NCBI RefSeq assembly: GCF_031143425.1 | Contig: NC_090444.1 | Coordinates: forward strand, 1,345,096,323-1,345,160,322 | Length of the DNA: 64,000 nt | Source: Pleurodeles waltl | Lineage: Eukaryota; Chordata; Amphibia; Caudata; Salamandridae | Direction: 5' to 3' | In this document: piece by piece, positions 34,453 to 46,236 of the stretch | Numbering within the stretch: position 1 is the first letter of the stretch | How the letters are laid out: each line of letters opens with the position of its first letter | The notes under the pieces: model-generated | The model's input: only the letters and a program-made list of their open reading frames with translations | What the model was told of the DNA's origin: nothing | Database searches by the model: none | Made by a program: the position numbers and the translations under genes

Positions 34453-35451
34453 ATAGAACGGACGAGGAAGAACGGTTGGGACTTGGATGGAGGTGGTTGT
34501 CGCAGTTGTGCTGTCCTGCTAATTAAGATAAAATAAACGTACCTGGTCAAACGGATTCTTCCCTTGCGACGAGTGACGTGACAGGACAGTATGGTGGTCA
34601 TTACAACCCTGGCGGACGGTGTTAAAGCAGCGGAAATACCGCAAACAGGCCGGCGGACCAAAAAAGGGAATTATGACCCTGGCGGAAACCGCCAACAAAG
34701 ACAGCCACTTTAACACTTCGCCCGCCACAGCGGTACAGACAAGCAGCCCGGCGGTAACCGTCAACAGACAGGCAGAAGACAATGTACCGCCCACACTATT
34801 ACAACCCACCAATCCGCCACCTTTTCTGGGGCGAATGCACCGTGGATAAAAACATGGCGGAAACAGCTTTTGCTATGGGAAAACGCTCACCTGAACATAT
34901 CCCACGAGGAATCAATGGAGCTGGAACTACAAATACTCCCTGCCCTTGTGTTTCTGCTCTTCTACGACCAACAGCTACGTAGGCGCCGCAGACAACGGTC
35001 AGTACTGCACCTACGACATGGGGGAGGCAAAAGTTAGGGGGACACCCACCAAACACCCCCACCCTCGCATATTACAACATACACACCAATGCATTCACAA
35101 AAATCACAGTAACAACCCACAAACCCCCCGGAAGAATGAATACACAAAGCGACAATCAGTCAAACAATGTAATGTGCCAATACACATGTCATACAAAAAT
35201 ATACAGATATCAATTGGAAAATCAGTCATAATTATATACAATACGAGAAATAGTGCAGATATGTACATAACAATCAGTCCAAAAATACATGGGTGAGGCC
35301 CACAAACGATACCTGACCACAATCGGAGAGAACAATGCCGGGGCATCTGATAGAAATACTACAGGCATCTCAGGGGGAAGGGAAGGGGGGGGCACCTCAG
35401 CCGGATGACTGCAAAGCCAGATCCACGACGGGGCTCCATGTCCATTGATGT

Positions 35452-35806
35452 ATCCAGGGGAGTGCAAAGCCACAGTCTCTCAAGTCTCACAAGTGGGTGG
35501 CTTGCCCACTGTGCCATCTTGGGGAGTGCAAAGCCACAGTCTCTCAAGTCTCTACAGTGGGTGGATTGCCCACTGTGCCATCCTGGGGAATGCAAAGCCA
35601 CAGTCTCTCAAGTCTCTACAGTGGGTGGCTTGCCCACTGTGCCATCCTGGGGAGTGCAAAGCCACAGTCTCTCAAGTCTCTACAGTGGGTGGGTTGCCCA
35701 CTGTGCCATCCTGGGGAGTGCAAAGCCACAGTCTCTCAAGTCTCTACAGTGGGTGGGTTGCCCACTGTGCCATCCTGGGGAGTGCAAAGCCACAGTCTCT
35801 CAAGTT
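35452..35806 (-). repeat. 64-bp minisatellite in H3, six units
   Basis: Plus-strand units of GGGGAGTGCAAAGCCACAG recur every 64 bp from 35452 (35516, 35580, 35644, 35708, 35772). Confidence 0.92.
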
Positions 35807-35957
35807 GATGCAGGTCCCTACTGGTACTGGGGGGGGACTAGTGCCCAGACTGGATGAGTCTCCCCGTGAAAGGTAGTGTCCTGTCACTGTCCCAGCTGCA
35901 CATGGGATAAGGATGCCTGATGTGACGGGCCATTCATTCCTACCCGGTGCATTGCCC

Positions 35958-36545
35958 TGTTCAGCGGCGCTTTGCCATGGCGGTCTTTGCCCTGTTCAGC
36001 GGTGCTTTGCCATGGCGGTCTCTGGACTGTTCAGCGGTGCTTTGCCATGGCGGTCTCTGGACTGTTCAGCGGTGCTTTGCCATGGCGGTCTTTGCCCTGT
36101 TCAGCGGTGCTTTGCCATGGCGGTCTCTGGACTGTTCAGCGGTGCTTTGCCATGGCGGTCTTTGCCCTGTTCAGCGGTGCTTTGCCATGGCGGTCTTTGC
36201 CCTGTTCAACGTTGCATTGCCATGGCGGTCTCTGGACTGTTCAGCGGTGCTTTGCCATGGCGGTCTTTGCCCTGTTCAGCGGTGCTTTGCCATGGCGGTT
36301 CAGGACTGTTCAGCGGTGCTTTGCCATGGCGGTCTCTGGACTGTTCAGCGGTGCTTTGCCATGGCGATCTTTGCCCTGTTCAGCGGTGCTTTGCCATGGC
36401 GGTCTCTGGACTGTTCAGCTGTGCTTTGCCATGGCGGTCTTTGCCCTGTTCAGCGGTGCTTTGCCATGGCGGTTCAGGACTGTTCAGCAGTGCTTTGCCA
36501 TGGCGGTCTTTGCCCTGTTCAGCAGTGCTTTGCCATGGCGATTCT
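35958..36545 (-). repeat. 35-bp minisatellite in H3, about 17 units
   Basis: The unit is built from TTCAGCGGTGCTTTGCCATG plus GCGGTCTTTGCCCTG or GCGGTCTCTGGACTG. Two variants alternate and a few units are shortened. Since 35 is not a multiple of 3, each frame cycles through the same three peptides, which explains long but meaningless frames here. Confidence 0.92.
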
Positions 36546-36639
36546 GATAAGGACATTGGTGTGTGGCAGGACGTCTTCTACACTGTACATTGGTGTGTGG
36601 CATGATGTTTCATCATTGCCCAGTGGGGCTGTGGCAGCC

Positions 36640-36985
36640 GGGGCCCTCCAGGACACTGACTCCGGTGGGGGCGGTGGTCTCCTGACCAGTGACGATACTC
36701 GGGCCCTCCTGGGCTGTGACTCCGGCGGTGGTCTCCTGACCAGTGACGATAGTGGGGCCCTCCTAGGCACTGACTCCGGCAGTGGCGGTGGTCTCCTGAC
36801 CAGTGACGATACTCGGGCCCTCCTGGGCTGTGACTCTGGCGGTGGTCTTCTGACCAGTGACGATACTTGGGCCCTGCTGGGCTGTGACTCTGGCGGTGGT
36901 CTCCTGACCAGTAACGATAGTGGGGCCCTCCTGGGCTGTGACTCTGGCGGTGGTCTGTGGACCAGTAACGACGGTGCTGGCGGTT
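36640..36985 (-). repeat. 54-bp coding minisatellite in H3 gene C
   Basis: About six units on the plus strand contain GGTGGTCTCCTGACCAGT. Read on the minus strand they give VTGQETTARVTAQEGPSI-type repeats, homologous to H1 18065-18290. Confidence 0.82.
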
Positions 36986-39435
36986 GTGTCTCGACCGCCG
37001 GAAATGATGGCACACTTCTCCGCTGTGACACTCACAACAGGCTGGGCAGACTTCCTCTGGCCCTTCCCCACCTTTGGTGAGGTCACAGCTGACTCTCCAA
37101 TCCCCTTGGAACCCATGTCAGTTGTTTTCCCACCAGGAGACTTGACACGGTCCCATCGTCCACTCTCCAATTTTAGAGCCTTTACAGGGGGTGGGCTGCC
37201 AGTGCCTTGGCTCCGGGTCCTACTGCCTGCCCTGGTGGCCGGTGCACTCCAAAAACCTTGAACAGGCACCACTGGTATTGGAGGCTTTTTGGCTGAGGCG
37301 CTACGACGGGACTGATGAATTGGAAGGGAGGGTGGGGGCAAAAAGGTCAACTTTACAGAGGGACAGTTTCTGACGAACACTGGGATGGGTAGCTGGAGGG
37401 GGTCTGGGAGTGGAGGAAGAGGAGGTGGTTGTCGGAGGTGTCACTTTAGCTGTTTTGGGTGCAGGTGCAGGTACTGGAGGCTGTTGTGAGGTGGATGGAT
37501 GTTGGGTGAGTGATTGCCGGCGTTTGTGTACTTTGGGAAGGGGGCGTCACAGACACACTGGGAGAGGACACAGGATGTGTAAATGGCAGTGGAGGTGGTG
37601 AGCGCAGGTGAGCGGCTTGTGGTGCTGGATGTCCTGGTGCGATTCATGGTGCCTGTAGATGTGGTGCATGCAGGTGTGTGTGTAGACGACACTGGGAGGG
37701 AGGAGGGAGAAGAGGAGGAGGGGGACACAGTGGAGGCAGTGGATGTTGTTGTGTCTGTATGTGGCTGAGGCTTGCGTGAGTGCTTGTGGTATGTGTGGTG
37801 CCTATGTTTGCTTGAGCTACTTGTGTGTGTTGACTTGTGTGCATGCTGGTCTGTAGGTGTGCTTGGGATGGGCTGGGGTACAGGAAATTGGGTCTGGGTG
37901 GAGGAAGTTGGAGGGGAGAGGCTAGACACAGGGACAATTGCTGCATCAGTGCTGAGGCCAAAGATTGCAGGGTTCGCTGAAGGACAGCCTGACCAGAATA
38001 AATGCCCTCCAGGAATGCATTACCGTGTTGCAACTCTCGTTCTACACCCTGGATGGCATTCACAATGGTAGACTGCCCAACAGTGAGTGACCTGAGGAGG
38101 TCAATGGCCTCATCACTGAGGGCAGCAGGGGTGAATGGGGCAGGGCCTGAGGTGCCTGGGGCGAAGGTGATGCCCACCCTCCTGGGTGAGCGGGCACGGG
38201 GCGAACGCTGAGGGGCTGCTGGGAGGGCAGTGCTGGTAGGGGAGGTGACGGCTGTACCTGTAGAGGTGGGGGGCACAGATGGTGCCGCCACCACAAGGGA
38301 GCCCACACCGTCGAACGAGTCCGTGTCGCTGCTTGGTGATCCGGTGGCCGACGTGAAGCTCCCCTCGCCTCCGTCCCACTGGTGCATTCAGAGTCCGTGG
38401 TGTGGCCCTCCATGGCCATGTGGGATGCAGCTCCCTCGTGCTCCGGTGCCACTCTACCTCCGCCTGTTGATGCTGATGTACAAAAGGACAGGGAGAGCAG
38501 ACAAAGGGGGGGAGACAGAAGAATGAGGGTTTTAGTGCATGGCATACTGCTACCGTTGGCGGACAAGACAAACGCAGATGCCCCCTGCATTACGCCGTGC
38601 TCCTGCCCTCTGCACATGCAATTTCTGGGATATGGCCTATATGGCAATGGTGGACTTCGGTGCACATGGATGCCACAGGGGCAACTATACCTCGACTTGG
38701 CACTCTGCTGAGGTGGGGTAGAGTGCCACATGGCCTACATTACGGAGGGGCCTTGCCTACTGAACTCGCCCTGGCCTAGGGACACCCACAGCCCACCTCC
38801 CCCACCCAGACACCTCCACTGCACGCAAAGTCCGCAGAATGAGGTTGTACTCACCCCCTTGTGTCTGCTGTGATGCCCTCAAGCGCCCATCCAACTCCAG
38901 GTAGGACACCGCCAGGATCCGGAACATCAGGGGGGTCATGGTGCGACAGGCACCCCTCCCACGTTGGGAGGACATCCCCAGCTGAGCCTCTGCGGTCTTC
39001 TTGCTGCAGCAGCGAATGTCCTCCCATCTCTTACAGCAGTGGGTGCCCCGTCTCTGGTGGGCCCCCAGGGTCCGGACCTCCTTGGCGATGGCACGCCAAA
39101 TGTCCCTCTTCTGGTGGGCGCTGACCTACATGACATGCACAAGGAAAGAGGAACAGTCATTACCAACTGCACCGTCGTTGTGTGTGGCCCCCTCCCTACT
39201 CTGGCCATGTGGCCCATACATTCCCATGCATTAATGTTCTATGGACTCTGCCCCTTTCCCTGTTCCAACCAGCCCTCTCCACCCAGGCCTAGCCCATAGA
39301 ATGTGCTCCCTGTGTACTAACCTGTTGGTCTGGAGGACCGTAGAGTAGCGTGTACTGGGGGAGGACCCCGTCTACCAGTTTCTCCAACTCCTGTGCAGTG
39401 AAGGCAGGGGCCCTTTCCCCAGACGCAGCTGCCAT
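36640..39435 (-). pseudogene. H3 gene C: second Myb/SANT-like protein, broken late
   Basis: Exon 1 is 39435-39322 (114 nt, donor GTTAGT), exon 2 is 39125-38855 (271 nt, open) and exon 3 starts at 38472. The Myb/SANT-like domain is undamaged in exons 1-2 (FTAQELEKLVDGVL; IWRAIAKEVRTLG; KRWEDIRCCSKK). Exon 3 frameshifts near 38360 and again near 37915; conserved pieces include EAIDLLRSLTVGQSTIVNAI and the Ser/Thr/Pro-rich region. The C-terminal segment (37380-36763) has PPKVGKGQ-like SPKVGKGQRK and then an 18-residue repeat containing IVTGQETTARVTAQ. Confidence 0.75.
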
Positions 39436-39861
39436 TGTCACCTCCAGACCGAGGTCACAGCAGCACTTGCAGTGTAGGTCCTCTCCTGTCAAAGGTCAGG
39501 TATCTAGTGATTGAACCAATAGAAAATGGCGGTCACGTCCGCGGCGGTGACATCTGCGGCGGTGCGCATCATCACCGCCAGCACACCTGTTCATTGGCTC
39601 CTGGGACCCATAGGGTCCAATGTTAACCAATGCAGCATTGCGCTGCGGTCTACGACCGCCTACCGTGACGGTGTGTGACGCCAGCGCTGTTACCCCACAA
39701 TCCCATTGTCCCACTTTAGAGGACAGGCAGCCACCATTTCAGGGGCCCACATGGCTCCATTTACTTCTGTGTCACACATAGCTAGGCCTACACTCAACAC
39801 ACATACAGGAAGGGTTTTGTGAGTGGTGTAGTCTTGGGTGTGACTGTGGGTACATACCTGG
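39436..39861. promoter_or_regulatory. H3 shared B/C divergent promoter region
   Basis: CpG-rich, with AAAATGGCGGTCACG near 39522 and CCACCATTTCAGG near 39730 in opposite senses, plus GCGGCGGTGAC repeats. Same organisation as H1. Confidence 0.48.
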
Positions 39862-40929
39862 ATGAATTATGACTGGTTCTTTGTTGTTGTCCTTCGTAGA
39901 CACCGTCTGCTGGGACATATCAGAAGATGGTGGAATCCTCTGATGTACCGACCGCTGGTGGACCTGTTGACAATGGAAGAGAGACATGTCATCGTAACCT
40001 ACCGGTTTGACCGTGCCACAATCCAGGAACTATGTACCCAGTTGGAGCCAGACCTGATGTAACCAATCCGCCATCCGACTGGAATCCCCCCTGACGTGCA
40101 GGTGCTGTCAGTGCTCCATTTCCTTTCAAGTGGGTCTTTTCAGACAACTGTGGCCATGGCATCAGGGATGTCCCAGCCTATGTTTTCCAACGTGTTGTCC
40201 AGAGTGTTGTCTGCCCTGCTGAAACACGTAAGGAGATACATCATTTTCCCTGAGGTGGAGGATTTGCCTACAGTGAAAGGTGACTTCTATGCCCTTGGAC
40301 ATATCCCCAACGTCATAGGTGCTATTGATGGTACCCATGTAGCTCTGGTCCCCCCGCACAGGAGTGAACAGGTGTACAGGAACTGGAAGAGTTATCATTC
40401 CATGAATGTACAGATGGTCTGTTTGGCAGACCAGTACATCTTGCAGGTAAATGCTATGTTCCCTGGCTCAGTGCATGACGCCTACATCCTGCGGAATATC
40501 CCTGATATGATGGGTCAACTCCAGAGGCACCGTGTATGGCTATTGGGGAACTCTGGTTACCCCAACCTGTCCTGGCTATTGACCCCAGTGAGGAATCTCA
40601 GGACCAGGGCAGAGGAACGGTACAATGAGGCCCATGGGCGGACTAGGAGGGTGATCGAACGCACCTTCGGCCTCCTGAAGGCCAGGTTCAGGTGCCTCCA
40701 TATGACAGGTGGATCCCTATTCTACTCACCGAAGAAGGTGTGCAACATCATCATCGCCTGCTCCATGCTCCATAATTTGGCTTTGCGACGCCAGGTGCCT
40801 TTTCTGCAGGAGGATGATCCAGATGACGGTGTTGTAGCAGCTGTGGAGCCTGTGGACAGTGATGAGGATGAGGCTGATGAAGAAGACAACGACAACAGGG
40901 AGTCAGTCATACAGCAATATTTCCAATGA
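39862..40929 (+). pseudogene. H3 gene B: HARBI1-type transposase, one stop and a catalytic change
   Basis: Apart from a single TAA at 40060-40062 (after LEPDLM) the frame is open from 39862 to 40929. IGAIDGTHVALVPP carries the first Asp. The second catalytic Asp codon is now AAC at 40549-40551 (GNSGYP for GDSGYP). The Glu box RRVIERTFGLLKARF is intact. Two residues are missing nearby (NIPDMMGQ against NSSIPYVMGQ). No intron is present. The acidic tail ends VIQQYFQ. Even with the stop read through, the Asp to Asn change should abolish cutting. Confidence 0.9.
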
Positions 40930-41410
40930 GACACAGGTGAGAACATTTTCATTTTTAGCATTACATTAACTTACACACGTCTACCTCTATCCTGTTTTTA
41001 GATTTGAGTCACCATTTGGTAACTGAGTTGTAGCCTTCCATTACGGTTTCACAGGTGTGGTTACCTACGTGTCAACTGCTTGCATCCTTCAAGGGCTTGT
41101 GATGTGTGACATAGGTATGTTAGCTTTAGAATGGTACACCCATTATGACACTGTCATTGATAATACATTTTTACAGAATCACAGACTGACTCCAGATTGT
41201 TTTGTGTTTCAAGGGTGTTTATTAAAGTGCTCAGAAATGGGAGGGGGTTGGAAAATGGTGATGGGTGATGGTGGGGGAATGTCCATGGCAGAGTCCAGTC
41301 TATTAGTCTCACAGGTGCACTGCCCATCTGGGCATAGGAAGTGGAGCTGGGGCAGTTAAAGTATGGACAGGGTAACAAAGTGGGACAGTGGGGGGACAAT
41401 CAGGGTGGTC

Positions 41411-42889
41411 TCATTTCCTGGCAGGGGTCTTGCCATCTTGCTCTGTCCTGTTCCTGGATCTCAGGGACCGCTTGCGTGGTGGTTGTCCGTCTGCAGGGGG
41501 TGGGGTGCTGGTGTGGTGGTCCTGTGGCGGGGCGTCCTGTCCACTAGCGCCGGCGGAGGCGGTGGGCATTTCATCATCCTGGCTAGTGTCAGGGTCCCCT
41601 TGGAGTGCCACGGTGTCCCTCAAGGTCATATGTATGTCCTTCAGCACCCCTACGATGGTGCCCAGGGCGGAGCTGATGGTCCTGAGCTCCTCCCTGAACC
41701 CCAAATACAGTTCGTCCTGCAGGCGCAGGGTCTCCTGCAACTTGTCCAGAACCGTCGCCATCGTCTCCTGGGAGTGGTGGTATGCTCCCATGATGGAGGA
41801 TAGGGCCTCGTGGAGAGTGGGTTCCCTTGGCCTGTCCGCCCCCTGTCACACAGCAGCCCTCCCAGTTCCCCTGTGTTCCTGTGCCTCCGTCCCCTGGACC
41901 GTGTGCTCACTACCACTCCCCCCAGGTCCCTGTTGTTGTTGGGTTACCCTGGGTGGCCTGTAGTGGTGGACACACCACTGATTGACCTGTCCTGGGTAGG
42001 GAGGTTTGGGCCCGCTGGGTGGGTGCTGTGCTGGTGTTACCAGAGGGTGGAAGGTCGGTGTTGGGCTGTGCCTGTGTAAGGGGAACCGACTGTCCCGAGG
42101 CCCACGATGGTCCGGGCTGGTCATCAGGATCCAGTAGGGTGGTGGAGTGGTGTTGTCTGGACCCTCTGGTGTGGTGACGGTCCTTCGGGTTCCACGCAAG
42201 AGCATGATTATTGCATGTGTGTGTGTAATGGTGTACAATGGGTGGGTGTTTGTGTACCCCAGTGCAAGCCTTCCGGTGTGTGGGTTTTTGTGATGATGGT
42301 TGGGGGGTTGTACTGGGTATGTGCAGTGGGCATGCTTTAGTGAGGGGTGTCAATGCTTAGTTGTGTCATGCAGGGCTTGGTGTTGGGATGGGTGGTTGGT
42401 GTCATGGGTACAGTAGTGAGGAGTTGTAGTGATAGGGGAGGGGGTGAGAGAGGGGGTGTGTGATAGCATGCAGGTAGGGTGGGGGATATGATAGTTATGA
42501 ATTGACTTACCAGTGTCCCATCCTCCACCGACTCCTGCGAGGCCCTCAGGATGCAAGATGGTCAAGACTTGCTCCTCCCATGTTGTTAGTTGTGGGGGAG
42601 GAGGTGGGGGTCTGCCGCCAGTCTGCTGTACCACGATGTTGTGCCTGGAGACCGTTGAACGCACCTTCCCCCGTAGGTCGTTCCACCTCTTCCTGATGTC
42701 CTCCCTATTTCTTGGGTGCTGTCCCACAGCGTTGACCCTGTCCACTATTCTGCGCCATAACTCCATCTTCCTGGCTATTGATGTGTGCTGTACCTGTGAG
42801 CCAAATAGCTGTGGCTCTACCCGGACGATTTCCTCCACCATGACCCTGAGCTACTCCTCGGAGAAGCGGGGGTGTCTTTGGCGTGACAT
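41411..42889 (-). pseudogene. H3 gene A: Myb/SANT-like protein, damaged
   Basis: Exon 1 is 42889-42511 (379 nt, donor GTAAGT) and has a TAG after RFSEE, before LRVMVEE. The rest of the Myb/SANT-like domain is clean (VEPQLFGSQVQHTSIARK; IRKRWNDLRGKVR). At the usual exon 2 acceptor, near 42189, the TACCCCTGCAG of other copies is replaced by unrelated sequence. The C-terminal part (41791-41411) is intact: a coiled-coil-like segment, then QPPRKRSLRSRNR, a likely nuclear localisation signal, ending at TGA. Confidence 0.78.
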
Positions 42890-43436
42890 GGGGTGGTGTG
42901 TGTGATGTGTGGGGTGGTGTATGTGGTGATGGTTGTGGTGAGTGTAGTGGTGTGTGGTGTTTTGTGCGTGGATGTTGTGTGGGTGATGGTGTTGTGTACC
43001 TCTGTGTAGTGGGGTTGTCTATTCTGTGCTCTCTCTCTGTCGCCTTTGTGTCTAATTGTTTGTTGTAGGGGTTTGTGGGTGTGTGTTTTATATTGTATTG
43101 GGTGTGTGGGAGTGTTGTTTGTATGTGTATCAGGTGTGTGTATTTTAATTGTATTTGTAATTGTCCAATGTGGCGGTGTTTTGTAGATGTGTGTGTATTT
43201 TCGTGGGTCGTAATAGCATGGGCGTGTTTCTGTTGGCGTGGAGGTGGAGGTTTTGTTTCCGCCAGTTTATCACTGACCTTTGGTGTGGCGGTGTTGTGTG
43301 GGTGTCTGAATTTTGGCGGATTTCAAGATGTGTGTCATAATAGCTGTGGCGGAATGCCGCTGCCACGGAGGTGTATTGGCGGTCTTCTGCACGGCGGTAA
43401 GTGCCTTTTACCGCCAATGTTGTAATGACCCCCTAT

Positions 43437-44110
43437 GTGTTTTCACGCATACACTGTGCTGGCTTCTTAGACATCGGAGCTGCCTCGGATAACCTGGTCA
43501 ACGGACTACTTCTGTTCGGAAGGTGCTGCCTGCCTCCTTTCATCTAGTCGTTTGGTGGTGTTGTCTGCGGCCTGAGGAAGTGTGTGGTGGGCCCCCGTGG
43601 ACTTGCGGAAGCAGGAGTTGGTAGGCTCGTGAAGGCAGGAGCTGGTAGGCGTGCAATGATTTTGGAACGCACGCGCCACATACGTCTGTGTTGGGTGTGT
43701 CTTCTTTGTGAAGACGCGAGGTGCAGGAGCTGCCTCGCGTGCGCTGTGTCATCAGCACGTTGCTGGGAGACTTGAATACAGTCTAGAGAGCAACAGGGAC
43801 GTTTATTTTAAGCGTGCCTCCATCACGGCATCAGCATGTTGCTGGGAGACTTTTCTTACAGTCTCCAGCGTGCCTGATGACATTTTCAACGGTGATACGC
43901 ACACCTTGTTTAACAAGCATATCACTTTGTTTAATTTTTATGGTTGAGTTACATTGCTTTACAGTGATACGCACACTATATTGACTGAAGATTATTAACT
44001 TTTGCCAGTCCTCTACTTCAGGATGTTTATATTTTTCAAATGGTGATACGCACACCTAGTTGTGCACTTTGTTACGCACACCATTTTGGTTGAGATTTAT
44101 AAACTTTGCC
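43437..44110 (+). other. Leader of the Mag-like element
   Basis: No gene. A partial duplication repeats CATCAGCATGTTGCTGGGAGAC-like sequence at about 43747 and 43828, and GTGATACGCACAC occurs three or four times between 43892 and 44055. The region may include the 5' LTR but no clear TG...CA boundary is visible. Confidence 0.45.
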
Positions 44111-44940
44111 ATGCAGCACTCTATTGTACCTCCTCCTGTTTTTTCTCCTGATCCAGTTTCTTCAGAAACTGATTGGGATTCATGGAAGGAAGGTTTTGAA
44201 GCCTTTTTGGATGCTCTTGATGGTGACTCCTTTACTCATAAGAAAAAATTTGCCATTCTACATTATTGTTTGGGTCTTAAAGGTCGTACAATTTTTAAAA
44301 ACATTCCTCAAATTAGTGTACCATTGGCTGAGGCAGAAGGGGATGGAGGAAATGATGAATATGCTTCTGCCATTAAGTCACTTGATGGTAGATTTAAAGC
44401 GTGTAAGAATGTCATTATGGAGAGGCATAAGTTTTACAAGAGAGTACAGGTTTCTGGTGAACAGTTGCGAGCTTTGTGGGGGCTTTAAGAATGTTAGCTG
44501 TTTCATGTGATTATAAAGCATGTGAGGATGAAATGATAAGGGATCAACTGGTTGAGAAAACTAATAATAAGAAGGTATAAGAGACACTTCTGTCCATGCC
44601 AAACTTAATGTTAGAGAAGGCGGTAGAAATTGCCACCTGAATTGAGAGTACTACTATGTTCATTGAGCATATTAACACACCTAGTGATAAGGACTCACAT
44701 CAGAGTGTATCTTTAGTTAAACAGAAGTTCAACAAAAATCATATGAATGTTAGACCTGAAACATCTGTTAAAAAGGAGAATTCCAAGAAGCTAGAATGTT
44801 TTAGATGTGGTAGTTCTTCTCATTTAGGCAGTACAAGTAGCTGTCCAGCCTTAGGAAAGAAGTGTTCCAAATATTCTAAAGTTGGTCATTTTGCTAGGGT
44901 GTGTAGAGCCTCTAATAGGATGGGGTCTCATTCAAAAGAC
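44111..44940 (+). pseudogene. gag: Gag remnant of the Mag-like element
   Basis: The frame from 44111 (MQHSIVPPPVFSPDPVSSET) has a capsid-like WDSWKEGFEAFLDAL segment and stops at 44488 after a frameshift. A later frame (44656-44940) has the nucleocapsid: CFRCGSSSHLGSTSSC, then CSKYSKVGHFARVC, where the second Cys of the CxxC pair is Tyr. H4 inserts right after HSKDK, so the downstream protease was once continuous with this frame. Confidence 0.8.
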
Positions 44941-45805
44941 AAAGGACCTCATTACAACCCTGGCGGTCGGTGGTAAAGCGGCGGTAAAATCACCAACAGC
45001 CCAGCAGAAAAAAAATGGAATTATGACCATGGTGGAAACCGCCAACATAGACAGCCACTTTAAGACTCCGACCGCCACGCCAGTACAAACAAACAGCATG
45101 GCGGTCACTTCCAACAGACAGGCGGAAGACAATGTACCGCTCACACTATTATGACACACCAATCCGCCACCTTTTCCGGGGCGGATTCAACGTGAACAAA
45201 AACACGGCGGAAACAGGACTTGGAAGGGAAAACACCCACCTCTACACAGCCCACGAGGAACCAGGATGCCATGGAGCCTGAACTCCAAATACTCCCTGCG
45301 ATAGTCTTCCTGCTCCTCTACCAGGAGCACGACCGACGGCGGGGACGACCACGGTGAGTACTGCACCTACAACACAGGGGAGAGGGGAGGGAAAAGAGAG
45401 TGACACACACACGCAACACCCCCACCCACAAAAACATACACACCAATACATGCTGAAACATTACATTTACACCCCCAACCCCCCCGGAAGAACGCAAGGA
45501 CAAAAGGAAATGATAGTAACCATTGTAATCAATAAACATCCAGTAGTCAAAAATGTATATACACTATTAAGAAATATGTCCACCAAGAATTCAAGTCCAG
45601 GTACTGCACCTATATAGTCCGTGGACCACTGGGCCCAAAATGCATGGGCGAGGCCCACACTCGATACCTGACTGAAACGGAGAGAACACTGCAGGGGCAT
45701 TAGATCGAACCAAAACAGGCACCTCAGGGGGAAGGGAAGGGGGGCACCTCAGCCGGATGAATGCACAACGCCAGCTCCACGAGGGGGCTCTATGCCCATT
45801 GATGT

Positions 45806-45960
45806 ATCCTGGGGAGTGCAAAGCCACAGTCTGTCAAGTCTCTCCAGTGGGTGGTTTGCCCCTGCTTTGTCCTGGGGAGTGCAAAGCCACAGTCTCTCAA
45901 GTCTCTCCAGTGGGTGGTTTGCCCACTGCTTTATCCTGGGGAGTGCAAAGCCACATTATC
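45806..45960 (-). repeat. 64-bp minisatellite in H4, about 2.5 units
   Basis: GGGGAGTGCAAAGCCAC recurs at about 64-bp spacing, the shortest of the four arrays of this unit. Confidence 0.85.
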
Positions 45961-45964
45961 ACCA

Positions 45965-46130
45965 GTGGATGCCTTTCTCCACTGGTTCTGGAGGTGACTT
46001 TGTGCCCAGAGTGCTTCATCCTGCCAAGGACTGAGGTAGTGGATGTGAATTTCCACTGGTTCTGGAGGGAGATTTGTGCCCAGAGTGCTTCATCCTGCCA
46101 AGGACTGAGGTACTGGATGTGACACTCCAC
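45965..46130 (-). repeat. 74-bp minisatellite in H4, about two units
   Basis: CTCCACTGGTTCTGGAGG and CAGAGTGCTTCATCCTGCCA recur, matching the H2 array. Confidence 0.75.
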
Positions 46131-46236
46131 TGATGGTGGGGCAACATCGAAGCTGCCCAGGCCCCTGGAACTGACCACCAGCCTCGTACGAATTACCACT
46201 GGATATGGCAGCCAGGTCTGCGATGGTGCCATTGGC

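Larger units (their letters stand above)
34593..43433 (-). mobile_element. H3: PIF/Harbinger copy, reversed (8841 bp)
   Basis: The left end GGTGGTCATTACAACCCTGG and the right end (inverse) GGGGGTCATTACAACATTGG are flanked by TAT at 34590-34592 and 43434-43436. It belongs with H1 by end sequence, absence of the gene B intron, absence of the LTR, and the 35-bp and 54-bp arrays. 34620-35450 and 42890-43420 hold no gene. Confidence 0.88.

Noticed and set aside
35947..37080. 377-codon plus-strand open frame, and 230- and 191-codon frames overlapping it
   Set aside because: They lie on the 35-bp array. A 35-bp period cycles all three frames through the same peptides, so lack of stops is automatic. 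Gene C lies on the opposite strand.
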